Shown: piece by piece, positions 9,091-17,900 of the stretch
Numbering within the stretch: position 1 is the stretch's first letter
How the letters are laid out: each line of letters opens with the position of its first letter
From: an uncultured Bacteroidota bacterium
Lineage (GTDB): Bacteria > Bacteroidota > Bacteroidia > Bacteroidales > UBA12481
Length of the DNA stretch: 32,335 nt
Reading direction: 5' to 3'
Assembly: GCA_903919065.1 (NCBI GenBank)
Contig: CAIXHD010000465.1
Location: 1 to 32,335, forward strand
Position numbers and translations under genes: made by a program
The notes under the pieces: model-generated
Databases searched by the model: none
Told to the model about the DNA's origin: nothing
Seen by the model: only the letters and a program-made list of their open reading frames with translations

Positions 9091-10098
9091 ATGGCATTGA
9101 ATATAGCATTCTGGGGCAAGGCCCTTCAAACAATTCCCCGGGTCTCAAAAGAAGAGTGGTCAAGGCTTGATATAATTTCCAGGTGGCTGGTAGCTACCCG
9201 CTCAGGAGTAATTATTATGACAGCCATTTCTGCCATGCTGGGCGGATTGCTGGCCTTTGCAAGCGGAACATTTAATTCCCTGAATTTCGCAGTAGCATTT
9301 TTCGGGTTACTTCTTGCCCATGCATCAAACAATCTGTTAAATGACTGGACCGATCACCGACGGGGAGTTGACAAGGACAATTATTTCAGGGCTCAGTACG
9401 GGCCTCATATACTTGAACATGGATACATCACCCCAAAAAGATTTCAGCTATACATATTTAGCACCTTGATTCTCGCAATGGCCTGTGGAGCTTACCTGGC
9501 TGTCACCGGTCCGATAACAGTTTTATACCTTGGTTTAACAGGATTGTTCTTCCTTTTGTTCTATACCTGGCCACTGAAATATATCGGATTGGGAGAACCA
9601 ACTGTTGTTCTGGTATGGGGTCCCCTGATGATCGGCGGAACTTATTTCGTTTCATCCGGATATCAGTGGAGCTGGGATGTAGCCTGGCTTTCGGCTCTTT
9701 ATGCAATCGGACCAACGTCGGTTATTTTCGGAAAGCATATTGACAAGTTGAAACAGGACCGGGCTAAAAAGATTTTCACACTTCCGGTAATTATCGGCGA
9801 AAACATTGCCCGATATGCAACCCTGGTGATGTGGATCATTCAGTATATCGGTATTGCCTGGCTGGTTTTCTCCGGCAAGCTTACCTGGCCGGTACTGGTG
9901 ATCGTATTTGCCCTGCCCTATCTGATAAAGAAAGGAAAGCCCTTCATGAAAAAGCGACCGGAAACCAAACCCGATAATTATGAGGCCGAAGCCTGGCCAC
10001 TCTATTTTGTCCGCTATGCATTTGAATATAACAAAAGGTTCAGTCTGCTCTTTCTCCTCGGAATAATTATCCATGTGATACTCACCAAGCTGACGTGA
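9091..10098 (+). CDS. UbiA-family prenyltransferase
   Basis: This 335-residue polytopic membrane protein should transfer a polyprenyl group from polyprenyl diphosphate to an acceptor. It carries both Mg-diphosphate motifs of the UbiA superfamily: NDWTDHRRGVD (N84-D94), matching the NDxxDxxxGxD form common in MenA-type enzymes, and DKLKQD (D218-D223). About eight hydrophobic segments lie between and around them. A MenA role (1,4-dihydroxy-2-naphthoate to demethylmenaquinone) fits Bacteroidota respiration and the length, but other UbiA acceptors cannot be excluded; the sequence after motif 2, KKIFTLPVIIGE, resembles the GKxTLPV segment of MenA. It is set apart from the mevalonate genes by 7 kb of secreted-protein genes, so no operon link is claimed. 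The upstream region is shared with the divergent lipoprotein gene. Confidence 0.85.
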   Translation: MALNIAFWGKALQTIPRVSKEEWSRLDIISRWLVATRSGVIIMTAISAMLGGLLAFASGTFNSLNFAVAFFGLLLAHASNNLLNDWTDHRRGVDKDNYFRAQYGPHILEHGYITPKRFQLYIFSTLILAMACGAYLAVTGPITVLYLGLTGLFFLLFYTWPLKYIGLGEPTVVLVWGPLMIGGTYFVSSGYQWSWDVAWLSALYAIGPTSVIFGKHIDKLKQDRAKKIFTLPVIIGENIARYATLVMWIIQYIGIAWLVFSGKLTWPVLVIVFALPYLIKKGKPFMKKRPETKPDNYEAEAWPLYFVRYAFEYNKRFSLLFLLGIIIHVILTKLT

Positions 10099-10153
10099 GC
10101 TCCTGCCGCAATTTTTGATTTTTTCTTCTACCTTTTCGTGATCTTTACGTCTG

Positions 10154-10161
10154 TTATTTTG
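10154..10161 (+). promoter_or_regulatory. Possible -7 element (TTATTTTG) of the sigma-factor operon
   Basis: TTATTTTG matches the Bacteroidota -7 consensus TAnnTTTG at 5 of 6 fixed positions and lies 12 bp before the start of the ECF sigma gene. No good -33 TTTG was found at the right distance, and ECF operons are often self-regulated from a different promoter type, so this is a weak call. Confidence 0.22.
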
Positions 10162-10173
10162 TAAAGCATCCGA

Positions 10174-10719
10174 ATGGATCAGGAAAAAATCAAACAACTG
10201 GTGGTAAAAGCACAAAACAGCGATTCATCTGCATTTGCGGAACTGATAGGCCTTACGCAACGATTTGCTTACGGATATGCCCTGCGGATAACGGGAAATC
10301 CGGAGGAATCGAGGGATATTGTTCAGGATGCCTATATCAGAGCATGGACCAATATCAGTAAGTTTAATAATAAGGTAACCTTTCATTCCTGGTTTTTTTC
10401 GATTCTTCGCAATCTCTCGATCGATTTTTTACGCAAAGTCCGCAGCCGGCAGTTGGCCGTTGGGAATAGCATCCAGGTACAGGATAATAATCATCCTGGA
10501 GCCATTTACGAAGCCTCCGAGCTTCATTCACTTATTCAAAAATGGATTCCATCACTCTCTGAAACCCAGCAACTGGTTTTCATACTCAGGGATATGGAAG
10601 ATCTCTCAATTCGTGAAGTCGCAGACCAGACCGGCCTCACGGAATCAAGCATCAAATCCAATCTGTATCTGTCAAGAAAAAAGCTAGCCGTTTATCTCAG
10701 ACAAAACGGATACAAATAA
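10174..10719 (+). CDS. RNA polymerase ECF sigma factor
   Basis: This 181-residue extracytoplasmic-function sigma factor would direct RNA polymerase to a specific promoter set. Region 2 spans about residues 20-90 (FAELIGLTQRFAYGYALRI, then EESRDIVQDAYIRAW, the -10 recognition region, then SWFFSILRNLSIDFLRK). Region 4 spans about 125-178 (LSETQQLVFILRDMEDLSI followed by the helix-turn-helix EVADQTGLTESSIKSNLYLSRKK). The linker between them (about 92-120) is variable and includes SRQLAVGN. There is no region 1.1 or 3, as expected for ECF. The anti-sigma gene starts 2 bp after the stop. Its promoter could be autoregulated, but no matching motif was proven. Confidence 0.93.
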   Translation: MDQEKIKQLVVKAQNSDSSAFAELIGLTQRFAYGYALRITGNPEESRDIVQDAYIRAWTNISKFNNKVTFHSWFFSILRNLSIDFLRKVRSRQLAVGNSIQVQDNNHPGAIYEASELHSLIQKWIPSLSETQQLVFILRDMEDLSIREVADQTGLTESSIKSNLYLSRKKLAVYLRQNGYK

Positions 10720-10721
10720 TT

Positions 10722-11381
10722 ATGAAAAATAGCCAGGCATGCAACGAAATTGATCAGTTGATCTATCTGACTGATGATGAGATGAGTCCACAGGAAATCG
10801 AAGTTTTGGCCAAACACCTGGCCACCTGCAATTCCTGCCTCAAAACCCGTGCACACTTTCTTTCCACACGACAAAAAGTGGTGAAAATAATAGTTGACCA
10901 GGTGTACCCTGATTTCACCGCCTCCATGGTATTTACTCCAGGATTAACCGCACCCTCAGTTTTACCAAAAACAATAAATAACGATACAGGCTGGCAGAAA
11001 ACTCTCCGGGTTGCCAGTTATGTGTCGGGTATCGCCGCAGCTGTATTGATCATGCTTTTTATCTGGGAGCAATCTGTCTCCGTCTATAAAATATCAAAAC
11101 TTGAAACGCGCATTCAATCCATCCAAAGTTCCTCCAAAACGGGAATTATCGACAGATTGACTATTCAGGCTGCCTTCCGCGACAAGGAATGGAAGGAATT
11201 CTGGGTAGCCCAGGATATCAATCAAGCCATATCAGACCCCAGGGAGCTTTTAAAAATTCGCTCAATGGTGGAAAAACGCATCCGCTCAGGAATGGAATTC
11301 AAAACCAACTCGGGTAATCTCCTTAGTAATTACCTGGTAACCAAGAAGAACATATTGACCTACAAAAACTTTATAAAATGA
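10722..11381 (+). CDS. Membrane-anchored ZAS-type anti-sigma factor
   Basis: This 219-residue protein should hold the upstream ECF sigma factor inactive at the inner membrane until a signal arrives. The N-terminal cytoplasmic domain has C7 and the H32-x3-C36-x2-C39 cluster, the zinc-binding anti-sigma (zf-HC2/ZAS) signature. A single hydrophobic helix covers about residues 98-116 (VASYVSGIAAAVLIMLFIW). The remaining 100 residues, with a predicted coiled stretch (ISKLETRIQSIQSSS), should be periplasmic and may sense the signal. The gene sits 2 bp after the sigma gene, and its stop overlaps the next start by 4 bp, so all three are probably translated together. The function is inferred from motif, topology and position. 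Confidence 0.85.
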   Translation: MKNSQACNEIDQLIYLTDDEMSPQEIEVLAKHLATCNSCLKTRAHFLSTRQKVVKIIVDQVYPDFTASMVFTPGLTAPSVLPKTINNDTGWQKTLRVASYVSGIAAAVLIMLFIWEQSVSVYKISKLETRIQSIQSSSKTGIIDRLTIQAAFRDKEWKEFWVAQDINQAISDPRELLKIRSMVEKRIRSGMEFKTNSGNLLSNYLVTKKNILTYKNFIK

Positions 11382-12454
11382 AAAAGTCATTTTTTAAAAC
11401 CAGCCTGATCCTGGCGATCCTTTTTTTAATGATGCCCGGATGCCTTAATATTTGGTTTACCACAGATATCCATCCGGATGGAAGTATTGGCAAAACGATC
11501 GTCATTGAAGGCGATTCAGCAGAAATTGTGGACGTTCATCTTGCCCTGATGAAAGAGCCCGGCTGGAAAAAAGAATGGACGAAAATTGAAGGGGACAAAA
11601 ACAATCCGAATGGATCAACAGAAGACAACAAGGATAAATTCAAGCTGACGCTATCCAGGGAATTCAAGTCAGTTCAAGAGTTGAATAAATCTATGAACCC
11701 TGCTGACACCAATGTTTTTACTATTCGGACAAATTCAACTCTGCACCGCAAATTCCGATGGTTTTTTACCCGCTTTGTTTATGAAGAGACCATACTTAAT
11801 GCCAATCCATTCAAGAAGTTAAATTATCATGATTTTCTCAGCGAGGAAGAAGTACGCTTGATTTGCATGACCGATGAGGCTCGCGAAGCCGACCCGAAGT
11901 ATGATTCTGTGATTTACAAACAGACAGATAAGCGTTATGAGGAATATCTCTTTCGCAGTATGTATGAAGATTTTTATGAGAGACTTTTACCTATTTTGAA
12001 TGAGGATAAGTCGCTCACCCTAACTGTTCAGGAATTGGACAATAAAAAGGAAACTATTTATCATTTTCTGATCGACAGTACAAAGGGCGACAGCCCGGAG
12101 GCAATCCTGGACGGTTTTGGGAAGGTTCTTCAAAATCCAGCCATCGAAGTGATTAAATCAAAATACATTAACCGGTTTGATGGATTTAGCAGGAAGCTTG
12201 CCTTTTACCTGGAGTCAAGCGACGACAGTTACAAATTCAACATCAGAATGCCTGGATTGCTCCTATCCACTAACAGCAACAAAATTGAAGGCTCTGCAAC
12301 CAATTGGGAAGTAACATTTGATGACTTCTTCTTTAGGGATTATACGATGACAGCTGAAAGCCGGATGGTTAATACCTGGGCGTTTATTCTGGCAGGATTA
12401 ATTTTGCTGGCTGCAATGGCAGGTTTGTATTCTGTTGCAAGGCGAAAAAGATAA
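11378..12454 (+). CDS. Lipoprotein with C-terminal membrane helix, third gene of sigma/anti-sigma operon
   Basis: This 358-residue protein is not a family I recognise. The N-terminus (MKKSFFKTSLILAILFLMMPGC) resembles a lipoprotein signal with C22; the MPGC lipobox is imperfect. Most of the protein (about 23-330) is hydrophilic and mixed alpha/beta, with HPDGSIGKTIVIEGDS near the start. The last 25 residues form a membrane helix (TWAFILAGLILLAAMAGLYSV) ending in ARRKR, a positive-inside anchor. A protein held at both ends in the inner membrane, with its body in the periplasm, would be well placed to sense envelope stress or to modulate the anti-sigma factor; this is inference. ATGA overlap with the anti-sigma gene implies translational coupling. 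Confidence 0.8.
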   Translation: MKKSFFKTSLILAILFLMMPGCLNIWFTTDIHPDGSIGKTIVIEGDSAEIVDVHLALMKEPGWKKEWTKIEGDKNNPNGSTEDNKDKFKLTLSREFKSVQELNKSMNPADTNVFTIRTNSTLHRKFRWFFTRFVYEETILNANPFKKLNYHDFLSEEEVRLICMTDEAREADPKYDSVIYKQTDKRYEEYLFRSMYEDFYERLLPILNEDKSLTLTVQELDNKKETIYHFLIDSTKGDSPEAILDGFGKVLQNPAIEVIKSKYINRFDGFSRKLAFYLESSDDSYKFNIRMPGLLLSTNSNKIEGSATNWEVTFDDFFFRDYTMTAESRMVNTWAFILAGLILLAAMAGLYSVARRKR

Positions 12455-12580
12455 CTGCCTGGTCAATATTCATCATGGTTATATCCTAAGGTTAAAAGAA
12501 TAATTTTTTATCTTAGTGCTTAATTATCAGGCTCGATAATATTCCACGGCACCTTACGTGAAACCTTAAGCCATAAAACC
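12455..12580 (+). promoter_or_regulatory. 126-bp intergenic region upstream of the Kelch gene
   Basis: No gene was found here. A TATCTTAG at 12509-12516 differs from the Bacteroidota -7 consensus TAnnTTTG by one base. CCTAAGGTT (about 12485-12493) and AACCTTAAG (about 12562-12570) form an imperfect, widely spaced inverted pair. No intrinsic terminator for the sigma operon is evident. Confidence 0.25.
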
Positions 12581-13912
12581 ATGAAACACTATTCAACCCC
12601 TGTTCTTGTGCTGGTCGCAGGATTTATGCTCCTTTCGTTAACAACTTACGGGCAGGACGGCGCTACCACGGTCTACTATGAAGGCAAGGCTTATATATTC
12701 GGCGGAGCTACCGATATATTTGGAAAACCTGTACCGTCCAACCAAATGAAAACCTTTGATCCGAAAACCGACCAGGTATCTCACTTCCAGACGGATAACA
12801 CCTGGCCAGAGCCCCGCACCGGACATTCCTCTTGTCAGAGCCAGGATGGAAGCAAGTTCTACATTTTTGGAGGCAAGAATGAGAAAGGTGAGTATCTTAA
12901 CGACCTCTGGGAATTTGATTTAAGAACTTTATTCTGGAAGAAGCTCAACCCCACAAACAACCCATTAAACAGAATAAATCAGGTGCAGGTAAGCATCGGC
13001 AATATTCTGTATGTGGCTGGAGGCAGCACGTCGGCCGGCACCTCGCTGAGCGATGTATATTCGATCGATATTACCAATCCCGTTGCCTGGACAGCGAAAG
13101 CACCGCTTCCGGAAGGCTTGCAAAGCTCGGGAGTACTTACCTTTAACGGAAAGATGATTGTTTACGGAGGCTTTCTCGATGACTATGACAACACCATACC
13201 CGGCAAACAAATGAGCGTCAACAGGTATGCTATGCAGTATACTCCCGGCACAAACGAGTGGACCATGCTCACGAGCCAGGGTGAACGTGAGTTATACGAT
13301 TTTGCCTGGACAACCGGCGCTAATGGAGATTTTTGGGTTTGGGGTGGATGCTCATACAATTACGATACAGGCAATCCTGTGATTGAAAACGGAATAGCAG
13401 TTTGGAAACCACTAACCAATACTTGGACAACACCCGTTGCTACAAATGATCTGGCTAAAACTTATGGCGGCTCGCTGGTGTACGTTCCTGCCTCGGGGAT
13501 GAAAACCACAGGAAAAGGAAAATTATACCATATAGGCGGCATGCAGGCAAATGGAACCATCACTGAGCGAATTGTAGAATATGATCTGGAAACTAAAATC
13601 TTTAAGGAGGTCTATACCCCCAGCGGGATCGACGCACCATTTAATCCCGGGTTCACCATGACCATCTCTCCTAATCCAGCCCAAAATTCTGCTACCATAT
13701 TCCTGACTCTGGCAAAACAAAACAAAATATTCATTTCTGCCTATGACCTCAGCGGAAGAATGGTGCTAAATGGCCCGCTATCCCAGGAATACGCCTCAGG
13801 AACACATCTCATAACACTCGATATTTCGCGTCTGGCACATGGAATGTACAGCATCAGAGTGGCAACGCAGGAACAAGTGGTGACGAAAAAACTATTCGTT
13901 CAAGGACAGTAG
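12581..13912 (+). CDS. Secreted Kelch-repeat beta-propeller protein with T9SS sorting domain
   Basis: This 443-residue protein has a signal peptide (MKHYSTPVLVLVAGFMLLSLTTYGQ) and about six Kelch-type blades. The glycine-pair signatures are KAYIFGGA, KFYIFGGK, ILYVAGGS, MIVYGGF, FWVWGGCS and LYHIGGM, and each is followed by a Dx-W or D-x-Tyr strand, so a closed six-bladed propeller is likely for residues about 25-345. Residues about 358-443 are a T9SS C-terminal sorting domain (MTISPNPAQNSA, ISAYDLSGRM, HGMYSIRV and a terminal KKLFVQGQ). It should be secreted to or across the outer membrane. No catalytic residues were recognised; galactose-oxidase relatives usually carry a copper site that I do not see. 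A binding function is an inference. Confidence 0.85.
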   Translation: MKHYSTPVLVLVAGFMLLSLTTYGQDGATTVYYEGKAYIFGGATDIFGKPVPSNQMKTFDPKTDQVSHFQTDNTWPEPRTGHSSCQSQDGSKFYIFGGKNEKGEYLNDLWEFDLRTLFWKKLNPTNNPLNRINQVQVSIGNILYVAGGSTSAGTSLSDVYSIDITNPVAWTAKAPLPEGLQSSGVLTFNGKMIVYGGFLDDYDNTIPGKQMSVNRYAMQYTPGTNEWTMLTSQGERELYDFAWTTGANGDFWVWGGCSYNYDTGNPVIENGIAVWKPLTNTWTTPVATNDLAKTYGGSLVYVPASGMKTTGKGKLYHIGGMQANGTITERIVEYDLETKIFKEVYTPSGIDAPFNPGFTMTISPNPAQNSATIFLTLAKQNKIFISAYDLSGRMVLNGPLSQEYASGTHLITLDISRLAHGMYSIRVATQEQVVTKKLFVQGQ

Positions 13913-14004
13913 TTAAAACAAGCAAGCCCCTTGAAATTCTTTGTGTCCTACTTTGTAACAATTGGTCAGGATATCTGTCTTAATGAAATCACAAAAACTA
14001 AAAA

Positions 14005-14724
14005 ATGAAAAAAATCGCCGTTTTATTTTCCGCATTGATGCTGGTTTCCGGCACATTTCTTTCCGCACAGTCACTTGATGATGTTCTTAAAGAACACTTT
14101 AAAGCCATTGGTCAGGAAAAACTCCTGAAAGTAAATTCATTGAAAGCGACGGGAAAGCTTGTTCAATCAGGTTTAGAAATCCCTTTCATCCAGATGGCCA
14201 AACGTCCTGACTGCATTCGTATTGAAGGCACCTTCCAGGGATTATCATTTATCCAGACCTATAACGGTAAAGAAGGCTGGAACCTGAATCCATTCGCTGG
14301 CGCAACAGAACCACAGCCTTTTACCGAAGATGAATTAAAATCCATGAAATATTCCGCCGATATCGATGGTATGCTCTGGAACTGGAAAGAAAAGAGCTAC
14401 ACCGTAACACTCGAAGGCAAGGAAGACATGGAAGGCACATCCTGTTTCAAGATTAAGCTCGCTACCAAAGACGGTGATGTATTCAATTACTACCTGGATG
14501 CGGACTCCTATATGATGATTCGTACCAACACAAAAGTGAAGGTTCAGGGCAACGAAACTGAATCCGACACCTATTATAGCAACTACATGCAGGTAGAAGG
14601 TATGGCCATGGCAGGAAAAGTGGACACTAAAATGAATGGCCAGATTGTTATGACCATTGTAACGGATAAAGTCGAATTCAATACCGAGCTCGACAAATCG
14701 CTCTTCGAAAAGCCGGCCAAGTAG
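14005..14724 (+). CDS. LolA-like outer-membrane lipoprotein-sorting family protein
   Basis: This 239-residue protein has a signal peptide (MKKIAVLFSALMLVSGTFLSA, cleaved before QSLDD) and is predicted to be periplasmic or outer-membrane associated. The pattern of an N-terminal helix (DDVLKEHFKAIGQEKLLKVNSLKATGKL) followed by amphipathic strands resembles the LolA/LolB-like fold found in many Bacteroidota secreted proteins, which form an open beta-sheet that binds lipids or lipoproteins. The C-terminal half carries IKLATKDGDVFNYYLDADSY and a closing VDKVEFNTELDKSLF-type segment typical of such proteins. It lacks a lipobox. Its ligand is unknown, and a general LolA chaperone role is not implied. 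It is followed by a repeat-rich gap. Confidence 0.7.
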   Translation: MKKIAVLFSALMLVSGTFLSAQSLDDVLKEHFKAIGQEKLLKVNSLKATGKLVQSGLEIPFIQMAKRPDCIRIEGTFQGLSFIQTYNGKEGWNLNPFAGATEPQPFTEDELKSMKYSADIDGMLWNWKEKSYTVTLEGKEDMEGTSCFKIKLATKDGDVFNYYLDADSYMMIRTNTKVKVQGNETESDTYYSNYMQVEGMAMAGKVDTKMNGQIVMTIVTDKVEFNTELDKSLFEKPAK

Positions 14725-14760
14725 CGAGGAAGAAGATCGATAGACGAAGAAGAAGATCGA
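14725..14760. repeat. Direct repeat of 16 bp at a 20-bp period
   Basis: CGAGGAAGAAGATCGA (14725-14740) recurs as CGAAGAAGAAGATCGA (14745-14760), with one mismatch and a 20-bp period. It starts right after the stop of the LolA-like gene and is not part of a recognised coding sequence. Confidence 0.75.
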
Positions 14761-14793
14761 AACGCGGAACGCGTGACACGGGAACACCTGTAG

Positions 14794-14815
14794 GGGAGGA
14801 CCCGTGAGTCCTCCC
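14794..14815. repeat. Palindromic repeat element (REP-like)
   Basis: GGGAGGAC (14794-14801) and GTCCTCCC (14808-14815) form a perfect 8-bp stem with a 6-nt CCGTGA loop. No T-run follows, so it is unlikely to be an intrinsic terminator. The form resembles short palindromic elements often scattered in environmental bacterial genomes (established pattern; a genome-wide copy number was not available). Confidence 0.6.
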
Positions 14816-14820
14816 TTCCG

Positions 14821-14852
14821 GCAGTTGGCAGTCAGCAGTTGGCAATTGGCAA
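14821..14852. repeat. Short direct repeat GCAGTTGGCA
   Basis: GCAGTTGGCA occurs at 14821-14830 and 14835-14844, and is followed by ATTGGCAA, a degenerate third unit. Such GCAGTTGGC strings are common intergenic filler in some Bacteroidota genomes. No function is known. Confidence 0.6.
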
Positions 14853-14898
14853 GATTCGTACGTCGGGAATACTTGATTTTGTAATTTCAAAATTCAGC

Positions 14899-14935
14899 AT
14901 TGGTCCTCGAATCTCTAAATTGGTCTTAGAATCTC
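14899..14935. repeat. 17-bp direct repeat, 20-bp period, upstream of the 1000-residue propeller gene
   Basis: ATTGGTCCTCGAATCTC (14899-14915) recurs as ATTGGTCTTAGAATCTC (14919-14935), with two mismatches, 28 bp before the start at 14963. Two turns of helix separate the units, so this could be a regulator binding array or a repeat relic; the sequence alone does not decide. Confidence 0.5.
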
Positions 14936-14962
14936 ATCTCGTTTATATAAAACTATAACTAT

Positions 14963-17900
14963 ATGAAATCTAAATACTTAATCCTAACATTCTTCTCGTT
15001 CCTTGGATGGACCTCAGTGCAGGCCCAGGTGACTGATGCCACGTTCGGTGATATCCAGGGCAGACAGATCGGACCGGCAAAAATGAGTGGCAGAATTTCC
15101 TGCATCGCAGCCGAAAACGACGATCCAAATATTGTGTGGGTTGGAGCTGCCGGCGGCGGAGTATGGAAATCCCTCAACCAGGGCACTACTTTCAAAGCAG
15201 TTTTCGACGATTACACACAATCAATAGGAACTATTGCCATCGACCAGAAACGTCCTGACACCGTATGGGTTGGAACAGGAGAAGTATGGGTACGGAATAG
15301 TGTCTCCGTTGGAACCGGAATTTACCGAACAACGAACGGTGGCGAAAAATGGGAATTTAAAGGCCTTGAAAAAAGCGAAAGAATCGGAAGGATACTAATC
15401 GATCCTTCAAATTCCGAAATCGTTTATGCTGCTGTTCTGGGTGCTCTATGGGGCGACAGTGAAGACCGTGGCGTGTACAAAACATCAGATGGAGGCAAAA
15501 GCTGGACCAAGCTGCTTTATGTTAATCCATCAACCGGATGTGCCGACATGGCTATGGATCCCAAAAATCCTTCGGTGATTTATGCATCCATGTGGGATTT
15601 TCGCCGTCAGGCACATACGTTTCGTTCAGGCGGCCCGGGAAGCGCATTATATAAATCAACCGACGGTGGTGCTACGTGGAATAAAATCCAGCAAGGATTT
15701 CCCGAAGGTACTCTGGGCAGAATAGCCGTAGCGGTTTCGCCGGTTGCGCCAAATTATCTGTATGCACTTGTCGAAGCAGGCAAATCAGCCTTATACCGCT
15801 CAAAAGACCAGGGGACAACCTGGGAAAAAATGAGCGATCAGAAAATGACCAGCGACAGGCCGTTTTACTACAGCCTGCTTGTTCCCGATCCAAAAGAGGC
15901 GGAGCGCATTTATAAGCCGGGTACCACTTTATGGGTGAGCGCAAACGGAGGAAAAATATTTCAGAATCCATCTGTGAGCGGAGGTGCTTATCACAGTGAT
16001 ACTCATGCACTCTGGATCAGTCCGGTCGATAACCGACTGATTTACATGGGAACCGATGGAGGCGTTTACATTTCCGCTGACAAAGGAAATACCTGGAGAT
16101 TTGTCCAGAATTTGCCTGTTTCCCAATTCTATCATGTCAGCGTCGACCGCAAAGATCCATATAATGTATATGGAGGGTTGCAGGATAACGGATCATGGAT
16201 GGCACCCTCACGTAAATCCGGGGGCATTAGAAACTCCGACTGGAAAAACATCGGGTTCGGTGACGGATTCTATGCTTACGGCGATCCGAACGATCCCGAT
16301 ATTACCTATGCACAGTATCAGGGAGGAAGAGTCTCCCGGACCAATCATAAAACAGGAGAGAGCAAGTACATAAAGCCTTTTTCAGAAGAAGGCACAGGTA
16401 AACTCAGGTTCAACTGGAATGCTCCTGTCGTTTTTGGCGAAAAATCAGGCTGGTTGTACGTCGGTGCACAGTTTATCTTCAGAAGTAAGGATAAGGGAGA
16501 TTCTTTTGAAAGGATTTCACCTGATCTGACAACTAATGATCCTGAGCGTCAAAAGCAGGAGAAATCCGGCGGACTGACCATTGATAACAGCAGCGCTGAA
16601 AACAATACCACCCTGTTTTCCATACGCGAATCTCCCCTGGATGAGAATATTATCTGGGCCGGCACTGATGACGGCAACCTTCAGCTGACTACTGATGGAG
16701 GAAAAACATGGAACAAGCTTAACAGTGCAATAGGAGGATTGCCTCCACTGGCATTCATTTCGTATGTTGAGGCTGATCATTCCAACAAAAATGCAGCCTG
16801 GATAACAGTTGATGCCCACCGGAACGGCGATCTCAAACCTTATATTTTTTACACTGAAGACCTTGGCAAAACATGGAAGTCCCTCATTACACCTGCCATT
16901 GAGGGTTTCTGTCATGTGGTCCGACAGGATCCTGTGAACAGGAATCTGATGTTTCTGGGAACCGAAGCCGGATTATTTGTCAGCCTGAATCGTGGCGCTG
17001 AGTGGGTAAGGTTTAAAAATAAAGTTCCCCGGACCGGCGTTTACGATATGGCATTTCAGCCCGATCAAAACGACCTGGTACTGGCAACTCACGGCCGTGG
17101 AATTATTATCATTGATGACCTGACAGCCCTGAGAAGTTTAACAGAGCCCGTTCTGTCACAGGAATTTGCTTTTCTTCCGGTGCGACCCTATCATTTTACC
17201 TCAGAAACCGGACTGCAGGATTTCGCGAGCGATGCAGAATTTTTTGGACCTAATGCATCCGGAGCAGCCAGCATTTGCTATTATTTGAAAAAAAGGCATG
17301 TATTTGGTGAAATGTATCTTGAGGTTTATGACTCCAATGGTAAGTTCCTTAAGAAATTACCTGCCGGCGGACGGAAAGGAATTAATATCGTACAGATTGC
17401 AGCAGCAATGGAACCGCCAAAGGTTCCAAAGTCCCCGAATATACTCGGTGAAGCCGCCTTCGGTCCAGAATACCAGCCGGGAAAATACACCATCAAGGTG
17501 ATTAAAGGCACCGAGACCTATTCTACCGATTTGGTTTTAAATGACATAAAAAACAGCAAACATTCAGCCGATGACAGGACCCTTCAACGCGAAACCCTGA
17601 TGAAGGCATTTAACATGCTGGAAAAACTGACGGCTATTGATGATCAGATCCTTGGCACACGCGATGCCCTTAAAACAAAAAGTACCACTGCCAAGGGATC
17701 AAGCCTGAAGAAAATCCAGGCACTGATTGCCGAATGCGATAAAATGCATGAACAAATCTCAGCCACACAGCCGGGCGAAGGTGGTATTGCCGGCCAAGTC
17801 AGACTTCGCGAGAATATCGCAGAAGTTTATGGTGCTTTGGGTGGTTACCGGGGTCGACCAACCAACCTGCAGATTAAGGCATTGGAATTATACGGGAAAC

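Noticed and set aside
9652-10215. 187-codon minus-strand frame across the prenyltransferase end and sigma start
   Set aside because: It spans two well-supported + genes and their gap and shows no domain or membrane pattern.
14335-14787. 150-codon minus-strand frame over the LolA-like gene and repeat gap
   Set aside because: The sequence is a shadow of the real gene plus repeat DNA, with no recognisable fold.
14794-14815. Intrinsic terminator reading of the GGGAGGAC/GTCCTCCC stem
   Set aside because: It is followed by TTCCGGCAG, not a T-run, so a REP-like element is a better fit.
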